NCBI RefSeq assembly: GCF_001298105.1
Contig: NZ_LGJH01000131.1
Location: 1 to 60,747, forward strand
Direction of reading: 5' to 3'
DNA length: 60,747 nucleotides
Source of the DNA: Novosphingobium sp. ST904
GTDB taxonomy: Bacteria > Pseudomonadota > Alphaproteobacteria > Sphingomonadales > Sphingomonadaceae
Below are positions 29,324-39,896 of the stretch, piece after piece. Made by a program: the position numbers and the translations under genes. The notes under the pieces are model-generated. The model saw only the letters and a program-made list of their open reading frames with translations, was not told the origin of the DNA and searched no databases. Positions within the stretch are counted from its first letter, which is position 1. Each line of letters begins with the position of its first letter.

Positions 29324-30163
29324 TCAGGGGTGGGTGAGTGCGGCGCTCAGCCCACCGTCAACCAGAAGGTCGGTCCCGCTGATGAACGCGGCGCGGTCCG
29401 ACACGAGGAATTCCACGGCGTCTGCAATCTCGTGCATCGATCCCTCCCTTTTGAGAGGGCTTCGGGCGAACATCCGCGCCTTGTTTGGGCTTTCCGCATA
29501 GGCGCCTTTGCCCATGGGGGTGGCGATCATGCCGGGCGAAAGCGAAACGATGCGAGCCCCCCGGCGTCCCCAGTCGGCAGCAGAGGTGCGGGCGTGCGTG
29601 AGCAATCCGATCTTCGAAAGCGCGTAGGCCGCCGATGGGGTGGCGCCCTGATCGCCAAGATGCGCGGCAAGGCGAAGGGCCAGATTTGGGTTCGTCGGAT
29701 CTGAAAGGATGTCGGCCGTCACACTGTCGGCGCTCGAAAGATGGGCGGCCATCGAAGCGATGAGAACCGCACAGGCACCCGGTAGCGCAAGTGGAAGGAG
29801 CTCGCGTGCGACAAGTGCCGGGCCACGCAGATTGACGTTGACGATCGCCGTAAAGTCGCCAGCAGCAATCGATAGGCCGGCGACATGGACGAGGGATCTG
29901 AAGCCACCTCGCTCGCGGATCAGATTGCCAAGTTCTGCAACCGAGGTCTCCGCCGTCACGTCGCAGTCGAGCGGCGTGGCCTCGCCGCCTTCCTCGATAA
30001 GCGCGGCCGCCTGGCGGGCGGCCAATGCCGCGTTGATGTCCGCAAGGACAATGTGATGGTTTTGCGCCAGGCGCCGCGCAACGGCCATCCCAAGGCCGCC
30101 TGCTCCCACAACGATGGCGAGCGGTAACTCACTGCGCGTTCCTGCATACTCCGAAGACATCAT
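29324..30163 (-). CDS. SDR-family oxidoreductase
   Basis: About 279 residues. The nucleotide-binding motif is VVGAGGLGMAVARRL, not a strict TGxxxGxG. Catalytic YALSK is kept, and the C-terminal SGTDLLVDGG is typical of the family. An insert of about 30 residues (SVTADILSDPTNPN) before the active site recalls 3-alpha-hydroxysteroid dehydrogenase-type SDRs. The start ATG 30163 is favoured over the far upstream codon. It follows the MFS gene by 24 bp in a two-gene minus operon. Confidence 0.75.
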   Translation of the reverse strand: MMSSEYAGTRSELPLAIVVGAGGLGMAVARRLAQNHHIVLADINAALAARQAAALIEEGGEATPLDCDVTAETSVAELGNLIRERGGFRSLVHVAGLSIAAGDFTAIVNVNLRGPALVARELLPLALPGACAVLIASMAAHLSSADSVTADILSDPTNPNLALRLAAHLGDQGATPSAAYALSKIGLLTHARTSAADWGRRGARIVSLSPGMIATPMGKGAYAESPNKARMFARSPLKREGSMHEIADAVEFLVSDRAAFISGTDLLVDGGLSAALTHP

Positions 30164-30187
30164 GCGATCCTTACCCTGAAGCACACC

Positions 30188-31461
30188 TCAAGCCGCAACC
30201 GGAACCTGCGCGTTCCAATCCGGATAGCCGCGCAAGCTGAAGACCAGGCCGCCGGAAATGAGGGAAATAGCGACACCAACCAACAGAAGGGGTGTGTAGC
30301 TGCCGAAGTGATCGTACGATGCACCCGCGGCCAGCGGGCCGATGGCCGATGCAAGCGCAATGACGCTGGTCATGAAGCCGAAGATCGTCCCGTAATTACG
30401 CATGCCGGCATATCTCGCCGTGAGGTAGCTGCAGAGCTGGATCTTGGTGCCCGCCGCATATCCGCTGATCATGATGCCGATCACGATGGTCACCGGCGTT
30501 GCGATCCCCGACATCAGCAGGGGCCAGCCCACGGCGGTGGAGGCAAGTGTGACACCGCCTACGACCCGGGCATGATACCGGTCGATCAATGTCCCCGAGA
30601 TTAGCTTACCCATGACGCCCGCGACGCCGGAAAGGCTTACCAGCCAGGCAGCCTGGGTCCGGCTCATGCCCGCTTCGACGAGGATCGGAAACTGGTGCAC
30701 AACCACGGCTATCGTGACGGTCAGCACCAGGAATGTCGCAGCTGCGACCTTCCAGAGGGAAACGTCTCGCCAGGCTTCGCTGATGCCAAGGCAGGTAGGC
30801 TGACGGGAGCGGAGCTGGCGGAGGCGGCTTGAACCATCCGCTGACGGGCCCGGTCCCGCAGGTCGAATAGAAACAGTACGGAAAGCAAAAGAGCAAATCC
30901 GCCCCATCCGAGACCGAGAACCACGTAGGCGGTACGCCATCCGAACATTTCAATGAGATAGTTGGAAAGCGGCGGTGCCACGACTTGCGCGAGAGCCGTG
31001 CCGGACATCGTCACTCCGAGGGCCAGCCCCTTGCCAACTCTGAACACGCTGGCAATCGCAGTGGACCACAGGGTCGATTGAACCAGAAGCGCTACGACGC
31101 CCCAGACAATCCAGAGACCCAGCCACTGGGTTAGAGAGCCGTTGGCCTGCGAAAAGGCCGCGATCGCTATGCTGGTCAGGACAAGCCCGGGCAAGGCCAG
31201 CCGACGTGATCCGTGACGGTCGATCAGAATGCCGATGAATGGCGAGCACAAGATCGACAGCATCGAGGCAATAGCCATGCCCAGTGAAAGTTCGGTGCGG
31301 CCCCAGTGGAACTCGCTGCCGAGAGGATCCATGAAGACCCCGGCGGCTGCAGTCATGAATGACATGAACGAAAAACCGATGCAGGCCGCAAGCACCATCG
31401 GCCAATAGCGACGCCATTCCGCGCGCGCTGTTTCAAGCTGCTCCAAGTCCAGCTCTCCCAT
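30188..31461 (-). CDS. MFS transporter (frameshifted)
   Basis: About 424 residues with twelve predicted membrane helices in two halves. The first half carries the motif GILIDRHGSRRL between helices 2 and 3 and the second half GTLIDRYHARVVG, as in monocarboxylate/aromatic-acid type MFS carriers. The frame breaks at 30790-30791, where two G's on the plus strand should be three, inside the central cytoplasmic loop. The join reads SLPALGISEAWRDV. It probably carries the substrate or an intermediate across the inner membrane. Divergent from receptor C. Confidence 0.8.
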
Positions 31462-31534
31462 TTTTAAGCGCCGCTTCGTGCGGTCGTCTGTCCGCAAGGT
31501 TGTGCGGCATAGATGGGGCGGAGTCTACTGCAAA

Positions 31535-31542
31535 AGGGCACT
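31535..31542 (-). promoter_or_regulatory. AGTGCCCT operator/promoter site upstream of the MFS gene
   Basis: On the minus strand AACAGTGCCCTTTTG, matching the AGTGYCCT core seen at the receptor promoters, 74 bp upstream of the MFS start. Confidence 0.4.
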
Positions 31543-31711
31543 GTTTTAGATGGAAGTGCTGCTCTTCGCTCGGGCGTTACGGCAGCGCTTTGTCGGACAG
31601 GTATGGCGCCGAGGCGTGCAAAAGCAACGATGTGGGTTGAGATTCATCGCAGACTCGATCAGTTTGCCGGTTGCGTCATCGAGGCTTCCTGTCGACTACT
31701 TTGCGGAGTTA

Positions 31712-31739
31712 TCGATTTAGAGTGTCCTAAATAAATCGA
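31712..31739 (+). promoter_or_regulatory. AGTGTCCTAA operator/promoter site, receptor C
   Basis: The core AGTGTCCTAA is at 31721-31730. It sits in nested inverted repeats: ATTTAG-6 bp-CTAAAT (31715-31732) and TCGATTT/AAATCGA (31712-31739). It lies just upstream of the receptor start at 31760 and is the best-formed copy of the motif. Confidence 0.55.
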
Positions 31740-31759
31740 GACGCAGGGAGAGAGAGTTG

Positions 31760-34492
31760 ATGTTGCCTACCAGTTTGCGCGCGCGCAGGTTTACCCTCGC
31801 GGCAGGTGTCGCGGCGGTATCGCTGCTGCCGGCATGCGCCTTCGCCCAGGAAGACGATGCGCAGCCAAAGGCCTCCGGCGACAATGAGATCGTCGTGACC
31901 GGTACTCTGATTCGCGGAATCGCGCCGGCTGGCTCGAACGTCGTCGGAATTACGGAAGAACAGTCGAAGGTATCCGGCGGTACGTCGACGAACGAGGTGC
32001 TCGCCAGCCTGCCGCAAGTCTCGAACTTCTTCGGCATCGTGCCGGCCGGCGTCTCTCCGGTTTCAGGCGCCAATGCTAGCAATCCCATTGCGCGCCCGAA
32101 CCTTCGCGCACTTCCCGCTGCGAACACCAGCGGCGGTGCCCAGACCCTGGTGCTGATCGACGGCCATCGCGTGGTAGTGCCGGCACCCAGCAACTCGCGG
32201 TCGATCCGGACATCATTCCGCCTGCAGCGGTCGAGCGCGTCGAAGCGATGCTCGACGGGGGATCGGCGGTCTATGGTTCGGATGCTCTTGGCGGCGTGCT
32301 CAACTTCATGACCCGCAAGACCTATGATGGCATCAAGATCGACGCCCGCGTCGGCATCGGCGACGATTACACCTCCTACGACACCGGCTTTATCGCGGGC
32401 AAGAAGTGGGACGGAGGTGGGCTCTACGTGGCCTACAATTTCTCCAAGCACGACGCGATCTTCGGATCCGATCGCAAGTGGGTGAAGCGGATCGACTGGA
32501 ACACCGGCGTGCCCGTCGGGCGCAACTGCGCCAATCCGACAGTTTCGGTCGGAAGCAACACGTATCTGGTCTCGGGCAACAGCCTTGTCGCCGGCGGTCC
32601 CAATACCTGCGACCCCTCGGATGACACCGCGATCTATCCCGCGGCGGAACTGCATAGCGCGATGGCGCGCTTCACTCAGGACCTGGGCAGCTCGCTCAGC
32701 GTCGACATCACCGCGCTCTACGCCAATCGGCAGACTCGTGGGAACGGCGGTGCTCTGGGAACCCTGGGCAACACGACCGGTACGGTCACGATCAGCCCGT
32801 CCAATCCCAACTATATCAGCACTGGCGGTGCCGATGCGGGCAAGACGCAGACGGTGCGCTTCAACTATGCCTCGGTCGATGGCGATCGCTCGCAGACCCA
32901 GAAGACCGATCTGGAGACCTGGAGCATCTCGCCCTCGCTGACTTATGACATGGGTTCGGGGTGGCAGTCGCGCGCGCTGTTCAGCTATGGCAACAGCCGC
33001 GTTTCCTACCGGAACAACCTGATCGACCCGGTCGCACAAGCGGCAGCGCTCGCAAACGGCACGCTCAATCCGTACGATCTGGCAGCGACCGATCCCGCCG
33101 TACTCTCGAACATCCTCGACGGATACGAGCAGGGCTACGGCCGAAACGAGCTGTTCAACTATCGCTTCATCGTCGACGGCCCGCTCTTCAAGCTTCCCGG
33201 CGGCGATCTGCGAGCCGCGCTCGGCGCTGAATACATGCGCGACATCTTCCAGCGCCAGACCACCGACGCAAGCCTGAGGTGGCTGCCGCGCGACGATTAC
33301 ACACAAACGGTGAAATCGCTGTTCGGTGAGCTTCAGGCACCGATCGTGACGGGAGGCGGGGCGGGCCTTACCGAGCTCATTCTCTCGACCTCGGCGCGCT
33401 ACGACAAGTACAACGACTTCGGCGACACCTTCAATCCGAAGTTCGCGCTGACCTACAAGCCCATCGACTGGATCTCGATCCGTGCAAACTGGGGCAAGTC
33501 GTTTACGGCGCCGTCGCCGGTCGATCAGCTCGGTCCGCAGTCCGCGACGGCCACACTCATTCCCGGCCAATATCTGGCGCCGCCGCCGGGATATTCGTTC
33601 GCGACCGGCGAAACCGGCGTCTATCTCGGTAACGGTTCGGTCACCGGCCTTACGCCGCAGAAGGCCAAGAGCTGGTCAATTGGCGCGACAATCGAGCCGC
33701 CCGTGGTCGATGGCCTGACGCTCAGCGCGTCCTACTACGTCATCAATCTCAACGGGACGATCGGCCGGCCGGTGACGAACGGGGCTCACCGACTTCTACA
33801 ACAATTTCCCGAACCTGTGGACCTACAGGCCCACGGGCCAGCAGTTGGCCCAGATCCTCGCCGGCCTTGCCAATCCGAACAACATCGGGTTCACGCTGCT
33901 CAATCCGACATCGACGGATCAGGCTCTGGTTAGTGTCGGGGGTAGCGGCGCGACGCCGGTCGGCGTTGCGCTGGATACTCTGGTCCGGAACCTCGGCAAG
34001 ACCGACCTCAGCGGCATAGACTTCGACGCCAGCTACGTTCTCGACACCAGCTTTGCCTCATTCGATGCGCGCATTGCCGGCAATATCCGCCTCAAGCAGG
34101 ACACCAAGGCCAGCCCGATCGCGGCTCTCGTAGACGATCTGATGTACGGCCAGCCCAAGACCAAGTTTACAGCTTCGGTCGGCGCGACGATCGACAAGCT
34201 GCGAGCGCAGGCCACGCTCTACCATGTCTCGGGCTTCGAACGGGCTGACCAAGGTCAGGCATCAGCGTTCGGTCAGACCCGCATCGGCGCTTTCGATACG
34301 GTCGATCTCTACTTCCGCTACACTTTCTCGGGAACGGGGATCACCGACGGGCTAGCGCTTTCGCTGAACGTCAAGAACGTGCTCAATGCCGTTCCGCCGG
34401 TCTACAAGAACGTTGGGCAGAACGGCTACGATCCGAGTAACGCGTTCACGCTCGGGCGCGTCTTCCAGCTCGGTGTTGAAAAAGCCTTCTAA
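31760..34492 (+). CDS. TonB-dependent receptor (receptor C, two frameshifts)
   Basis: About 910 residues after repair, paralogous to receptor A over its whole length (shared GTLIRGIAPAGSNVVG box region, MLDGGSAVYGSDALGGVLNF plug motif, C-terminus FQLGVEKAF). Signal peptide ends ACAFAQ. Frame breaks near 32177 (one G missing, GTAGGTGCC expected) and at 33781-33784 (four G's for three). Start ATG 31760 is preceded by GGGAGAGAGAG. Divergent from the MFS/SDR pair. It ends at a strong terminator before an AraC regulator. Confidence 0.85.
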
Positions 34493-34504
34493 ACAGTGGG
34501 TGCT

Positions 34505-34541
34505 CCCCGGCAAAGCGGCGAACCCCGCCGCTTTGCCGGGG
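34505..34541 (+). terminator. Strong rho-independent-type terminator after receptor C
   Basis: CCCCGGCAAAGCGGCG at 34505-34520 pairs over 16 bp with 34526-34541 around a 5-base loop. CTCCTTTTG follows. Confidence 0.8.
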
Positions 34542-34663
34542 CTCCTTTTGCAATCGCAGTCGCGGTTTGGAGCAGGAGTTGAGTTGCCGGAAAACAGAGG
34601 GTGTTCAATCCGACCTGCACTCATGAGAAGGTGCCCTCTTGAGCAAGCGGACGCTAGCAGCAC

Positions 34664-35737
34664 ATGAACCATCAGGCTCAAGATACGGTCGCGCAATGGA
34701 TGGCGGAATCGGCCTCGCAGATGATCCAGGCGCGAATATTGCGGCATTTGCCCGAGCTGATCCGGGAACTCGGCGGCCATCCGGATGCCGCCCTGAAGGC
34801 TTTCGATCTGGATTGTGAAATCTGCGAGATCGAGGGTGCAGTGAGCTGCCGGCAGTGGGTCGGGGTTCTCGACCGAGCTGCAGCCCAGCTCAAGATTGAT
34901 GACCTCGGAATGCGGCTCGCCGAGCGCCAAGGCGGTACGGCCCTGTTTGGGCCCCTCGGGAACGTCATGCGAAACTGCCGTAATTTCGGCGAGTCGCTGA
35001 CTTACGCTGCGACCCACAATGCAGCGCACAGCCTCGGTACCCGCGTCTGGATGGGGCGAACCATGTCCGGACAATCGGTATTTATGGGACACGAACTTCT
35101 CGCAGAGGCCATTTCAAGCAGAAGTCAGGCGATTGAGCATGCCCTCCTCGCGGGCCATCTGGCCGCGCGCTCGATGACGGGCGGACATGTCGGCGCCCGC
35201 CGTGTGCATTTTCGCCACAAGGCGATATCACGGCCGTCGGTCTATCGACGATACTTCCAGTGCGATGTTCGGTTCTGTTGCAATGAAGACGGGGTCGCGT
35301 TCGCCGCCGAAGACCTGCTGAGACCGATCTTCGATCCTGACAAAGTTTCGCTGACCGAACTCATCGAACGCATCGAAAGGGAATATGGCACACAGAGACC
35401 TGCTTTCCAGGCACTGGTCCGCAGCGTTGTCATGCAGCTCCTCTGGACGGGCAACAGTGCCGTCGAGGACGTTTCGCATGTGCTCGACCTCCACAGCCGG
35501 GCGCTCCATAGGCGGCTCCAGGCGGAGCATTGCACCTTTCAGACCATCAAGGATGAGGTTCGTCGCGACGTCCTCATGTACTACCTGCGATATACAGCGC
35601 TCCCCCTTGGCCGTATCTCGGAGAAGTTGGGGTTCTCCGAACAGTCCGCGATGTCGCGCTTTGCAAGAACCCACCTAAACGCTACGCCGAGGCAATTGCG
35701 CCAGAGCAGCGGTCAGCCCGACGCATTTTTGTCCTGA
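34664..35737 (+). CDS. AraC-family regulator (arabinose-binding-like N-terminus)
   Basis: 357 residues. N-terminal OruR/ArgR-type sensing domain (LPELIRELGGHPDAAL and LGMRLAERQGG), C-terminal AraC DNA-binding domain with VEDVSHVLDLHSRALHRRL and PLGRISEKLGFSEQSAMSR followed by RTHLNATPRQLR. Usually an activator responding to a small molecule. It stands after the terminator of receptor C and convergent to the IclR gene. It may control receptor C or the nearby esterase. No good ribosome site is visible. Confidence 0.85.
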   Translation: MNHQAQDTVAQWMAESASQMIQARILRHLPELIRELGGHPDAALKAFDLDCEICEIEGAVSCRQWVGVLDRAAAQLKIDDLGMRLAERQGGTALFGPLGNVMRNCRNFGESLTYAATHNAAHSLGTRVWMGRTMSGQSVFMGHELLAEAISSRSQAIEHALLAGHLAARSMTGGHVGARRVHFRHKAISRPSVYRRYFQCDVRFCCNEDGVAFAAEDLLRPIFDPDKVSLTELIERIEREYGTQRPAFQALVRSVVMQLLWTGNSAVEDVSHVLDLHSRALHRRLQAEHCTFQTIKDEVRRDVLMYYLRYTALPLGRISEKLGFSEQSAMSRFARTHLNATPRQLRQSSGQPDAFLS

Positions 35738-35807
35738 AACTCAGACGCGCGAAGTCAGCTCCGGCTTCAAGTCCACCATTGCGGTTGTGCAGCAATAGGC
35801 GCTCAAT

Positions 35808-36652
35808 TCACGCGGCGCAGGAGAGGATGTCGAGGAATATCGGCGGTTCCGGGTCCGGCAGGCACGTACGCATTGCCTTGCTCACCATTTCGAAAAGGGC
35901 AGGGGTACTGACGAAATCGTCCTTCCCATAAACCAGGCTGATTGCCATGGGTCTTCCGTTGGGCTGACGAGGGACGAGTACGGAAAACCCCCTCGTGTCG
36001 GTGTTGAAGCCGACCGGCCCGATCACATACCGCGTGTCGCGGCATTCGGTTATGCGGTTCATCAATTCGGCAACCTGGAACTTTCCGGTATCTGGCGCCT
36101 CGGCGTTCAGCCGACGCAACATGGCTTCCACCCTGCGCGGCTCGAAGGTCGAGAGCATCATCCAGCCGGCGGCGCTGTGATGAATGGGATCTTTGATCCG
36201 CCCGACAATTCCCGGGTGCATGCAAGGCCGGTCGGGCCGTGACGCCATTGGACAATCTGACTGTCGAGCCCGACCATGGAGGTAAGGGCCACCGAATATC
36301 CGGTCTGTTCGCTCAGAACGTCGATGAGGCGCACGATTCTGCCGTCCCGCACGAATGGGGGCTGACCGAACGTGCCAATCATGGCAGCGCGAGGTGTAGG
36401 GTGATAAGTTCGTGACGCATGGTCCTTTCGCAACAGGCCGAGCTCGACCATTGAGACAAGGAGTTCCGATGTGCTTGATTGAGGGCGGTCATAGCGACGG
36501 GCGATATCCATGACAGTCGCCTGCTGATGATTGTCATCGAAGTATTCAAGCACTTCGATCAGCCTGCGAGCGATCTTGGATTTGTTCGATATGTGCGTTG
36601 ACGATGCTTTCTCGGGCACGGAACTCTCCTCTCGATCGGCTTTGGGCGCCAT
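35808..36652 (-). CDS. IclR-family regulator (frameshifted)
   Basis: About 281 residues after repair. N-terminal winged helix (IARRLIEVLEYFDDNHQQATVMDIARRYDRPQSSTSELL), C-terminal IclR effector domain with RYVIGPVGFNTD. The frame breaks at 36211-36213, where three C's should be four. The join reads GLACTRGIVGRIKD. IclR proteins repress or activate catabolic operons in response to aromatic or acyl effectors. It is divergent from the Tat-exported esterase with an AGTGCCCT site between. Confidence 0.75.
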
Positions 36653-36735
36653 CCCGCTTTTGGGGGCGTGGCGACTACCCGTGCCGACTCATTTCTCGCG
36701 AAACGTATCATTCTCCGGCGATCACCAGCAAGCTA

Positions 36736-36749
36736 AATAGTGCCCTATT
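36736..36749 (+). promoter_or_regulatory. AGTGCCCT operator/promoter site
   Basis: AATAG-TGCC-CTATT inverted repeat containing the AGTGCCCT core (36739-36746), between the IclR gene and the exported esterase gene. The rest of this 296-bp gap holds no gene that I can support. Confidence 0.4.
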
Positions 36750-36948
36750 ATGGGGCTCAGACTTAGTAACCTGATTGCCAAGGGGCGAGTGCCTGAAGCA
36801 TCGGCAGGCATACGGAAAACGTCGAAATCTGCGGGCAATCCTGGGGTGCTGATAAGGTGGGCCGTCGCGTTCCGAGGTTACGCGTTTCGCATGATCCTTG
36901 AAAGCAATTGCAGACTGCTCGATTTAGGTCCCTGAAAGGAAATGCGTC

Positions 36949-38303
36949 ATGACCTGCCGTCGCTCATTCATTTCCAGTGCCGCAGGAGCGACAGTCCTGA
37001 TCTCGGCCAAGGGGCTGTCCTTGGCAGCAAGTGGGTCGATACCAATCGTCACTGCCATCACACGTGTCTATGGTGATGGCGTCCGGCTGATCGCGCTCGC
37101 TGTACGTTATGGCGTCCCGATCGTCGGGAAGGGCCTTACTACCGGGTCGTTCAAGGTCGAAGGCAGGACTGTAGTCGACGTTTTTCCGAGCCCTTCTGCA
37201 GATCCCGATCAACGCTCCGAGACGGGGCCATTTTTGATTATCGCCCTTTCGGCCGACGACCCTGGCGCGTGCTTGCGCAAAAAGTCGGCAGCACAAACGA
37301 TGGCTCCAACGGCCAAACGGGATCGGGTGGCGGTCCCGGCGGGAAGGGCGGACCAGGAAAAGCGGGCGATATCCCTCCATACGACACGATCTACAGCGCT
37401 CCCAGCGCCGCACTTGAGCAGGTCGGGGAAGTGCACTTGGCTGATGGTCGCTCGGTAGCGCCTTCAACCGTCCCGATCGCCGTTTCCAAGGTCGCGAACC
37501 TCGTTGTCGACAGCTTCCGGCAACTCACATTCGAAGACAGGAAAACCGGCAGAACTCTGCCCTACAACCTGTTCGTGCCCCGCGACTATGACGGCACCAA
37601 GGCCTATCCACTGGTTCTTTTCATGCACGATGCGGGGGCGACCAGCGATGTCGTGCGAACAACGCTGCTTCAGGGTCTGGGCGCTGTCTGCTGGGCGGAA
37701 TCCGCAGATCAGGCGAAACGGCCGTGTTTCGTTCTCGCACCCCAATTTCCAGAAATCATCGCCGACGATGATTCCCATACCTCCAATGCGCTCGATACAA
37801 CGATCGACCTCATCAAGTCGCTGGCGCGGGAATACAGGATCGATCAAGCCCGGCTTTACGCGACCGGACAGTCGGGCGGGTGCATGATGTCCATCGCCAT
37901 GAATATCAAGTATCCGGACTTCTTTGCGGCATCGTTCCTGGTGGCCGGACAATGGGATGCTTCGCTCGTCGCTCCCCTGGCGTCCAAGAAGTTATGGATT
38001 CTTGTTTCGCAGGACGACGACAAGGCATTTCCGGGGCAGAATGCGATCGTCAAAGCCCTTGAGAACCATGGTGCTCGGGCGAGTTTGGCAACTTGGGACG
38101 GGAGGTGGACTGCTGCGGAATTCCGGGAGGCGTTCGATTCGATCGACTCTGAGCGCAACCCCATCAACTACATCTCTTTCACCAAAGGCACCGTGATACC
38201 GAAAGGAGAGACGACCGCAGGCGCGAGCGGGCACCGAAATACGTGGAGAATTGCCTATTCGATCGAACCGATCCGTGAGTGGATCTTTCGACAGAGGCTT
38301 TGA
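36949..38303 (+). CDS. Tat-exported esterase with N-terminal Ig-like domain (frameshifted)
   Basis: About 451 residues. Twin-arginine signal (TCRRSFISSAAGATVLIS), a beta-rich N-terminal region (residues about 30-110) like the Ig-like domain of EstA-type esterases, a Gly-rich linker (GSGGGPGGKGGPGKAG), then a PHB-depolymerase/feruloyl-esterase-like alpha/beta hydrolase with nucleophile Ser in GQSGGCM. The frame breaks near 37268 (one base missing). Export suggests it cuts an ester or polymer outside the cytoplasm before uptake through a TonB receptor. Convergent with an AraC gene. Confidence 0.75.
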
Positions 38304-38350
38304 ACTGCGCCGACCTCCCGGGCGAGGCGGCTGGTCGGCAAGCGATGGGC

Positions 38351-39370
38351 TCAATGTTTGCCTTGGCCGTTTCCAAACCCTCGGGGATCCCGGTGGCTGA
38401 CCTGCGAACCAACGGAGATGTTCCGTCCGCGCATTCGGAAACTTCGAGGCGAGAGCCCACATTGGCGGCGAAACGCGGTTGAGAATGCGGCCGGATTTGA
38501 AAAGCCTATACTTCGAGCGATCTCGGCAATCGGAGCGCAAGAAGAGATCAGCATTTCCTTGGCGCGATCCAGGCTGACTTGCTGGACGTAGTCACCGATC
38601 GTGCGACCGGTTTCAGCGTGGAAGGCACGAACCAGATGACGGGGGCTCAACTGACAAAGGGTCGCCAGTTCGGATAGCGAAGGAGCGGCGTCCCCCAAAT
38701 GCACCCGTTCTTCGATTATTCTGAGATTGCGTGACGAGAGCCCGCCTTTGCGAAGCGCAGGCGATGTGGCGAGACGCAGGGCTCTGGCCGTTTCCACGAT
38801 GAGGCTGAGGCACAGGCTGTCCAGGAGGACAGCCGAAGCGAAGCCGGGAGAGAGTACCTCGCGTTCAATGCGAGCCAAGAGGCCGCGCAGGCTTTCGCCC
38901 TCGAGGTTGGTGCAATGGGATAGTCCGCCAGAAAGGGCGATATCAATATCGGCATCATTGACGAGCCTTGCCTCAACGACCACGCACAGCGACTTCTGCC
39001 TTCCGCATCCTCCCTCTCCGGCATAGTGGTGCCCTGCGGGTGCGAACAGTATCGGCCCGACTGACCGTTGCTCGCCGCCGTCTTCGATGAACCCGCCTAA
39101 TGCTCCTTTGGGCCTCCGGTTAAGCGTCATGTCGAAGTAATGCAGGGATGAGGAATGCCATGTGCCGCTGACCGGCGCGGCCCGCTCGTAATCCACGATC
39201 AGCGCCGCACTCGCAGAACCCACAAGTTGCCTCTCCTCGAACACGTTCCCCGACGGATAGACCGCCCCGATCAGACCGAGGGAAGCGCGCACATGTGCGG
39301 CTTTGTTGATCTGAGACGGGTTGAATATACGTTCAGCCAAGGCTCTAGCCTGCCACTCTGCGCCAAACAT
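38351..39370 (-). CDS. AraC-family regulator (AraC-binding-like sensor)
   Basis: About 339 residues from ATG 39370 (the frame opens slightly further upstream). The N-terminal region carries a cupin-like sensor pattern with GPILFAPAGHHYAGEGG. The C-terminal double HTH is clear: SLSELATLCQLSPRHLVRAF and PIAEIARSIGFSNPAAFST followed by FRRQCGLSPRSFR. Divergent from the SnoaL/SDR/enoyl-CoA hydratase operon at 39553, which is its likely target. Confidence 0.8.
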   Translation of the reverse strand: MFGAEWQARALAERIFNPSQINKAAHVRASLGLIGAVYPSGNVFEERQLVGSASAALIVDYERAAPVSGTWHSSSLHYFDMTLNRRPKGALGGFIEDGGEQRSVGPILFAPAGHHYAGEGGCGRQKSLCVVVEARLVNDADIDIALSGGLSHCTNLEGESLRGLLARIEREVLSPGFASAVLLDSLCLSLIVETARALRLATSPALRKGGLSSRNLRIIEERVHLGDAAPSLSELATLCQLSPRHLVRAFHAETGRTIGDYVQQVSLDRAKEMLISSCAPIAEIARSIGFSNPAAFSTAFRRQCGLSPRSFRMRGRNISVGSQVSHRDPRGFGNGQGKH

Positions 39371-39552
39371 TCGTCGTTTTGACGGGCAGCCCGGGCGCTC
39401 GGGCAAATCCGGACGGTTCGGTTTTGCCGTCTGGCCAAAAGTTTCGCCATCTCGCCTTCAAATCGTCAAGTGCGCCGCTGCTCGTAGCGCCGGAGTGATG
39501 CCGATGGCAGGCGGCAGGTAACGCTGCAACAGCCAGCCTGGAGAGACATTTC

Positions 39553-39888
39553 ATGAGACTTACCGCGCTAGCCGACCGATATTTCGAGATCATTCGCGAT
39601 CGCGATATCGATCGGCTCGTTTCCCTCTATGCCGACGATGCCGTCCTCACCCTCCCAAACGGAACGAAGTTCGAAGGAATCGCGGCTATCGTTGCTTTCC
39701 AAAGGGACGTCTTCGAGCGCGGCGCGCCCTATCCTACACCGGTTTCATGCATTGCGGGCGAGAGTGAGATAGCCGTCGAAGTCAGCGCTCGGCTCCCGGA
39801 CGGTTCGGTCCGCAGCACTGCGAACTTCTTCTACACGAACGAGGACGGGCGAATTTCGCGCCTTTCCATCTATGGCCAGGGGAGCTGA
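39553..39888 (+). CDS. SnoaL/NTF2-fold protein (ketosteroid-isomerase-like)
   Basis: 111 residues, the size of a single-domain ketosteroid-isomerase-like protein. YFEIIRDRDIDRLVSLYADDAVL at the N-terminus is the usual pattern. Asp in the first helix pair and later SARLPDG/NFFYTNEDGR fill the rest of the cone. Possible isomerase or lyase. It heads a three-gene plus operon with an SDR 8 bp downstream. Confidence 0.75.
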   Translation: MRLTALADRYFEIIRDRDIDRLVSLYADDAVLTLPNGTKFEGIAAIVAFQRDVFERGAPYPTPVSCIAGESEIAVEVSARLPDGSVRSTANFFYTNEDGRISRLSIYGQGS

Positions 39889-39896
39889 GGGCAACG

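Noticed and set aside
31717..33570. 617-residue minus-strand open frame
   Set aside because: Antisense shadow of receptor C; the receptor frame carries the family motifs.
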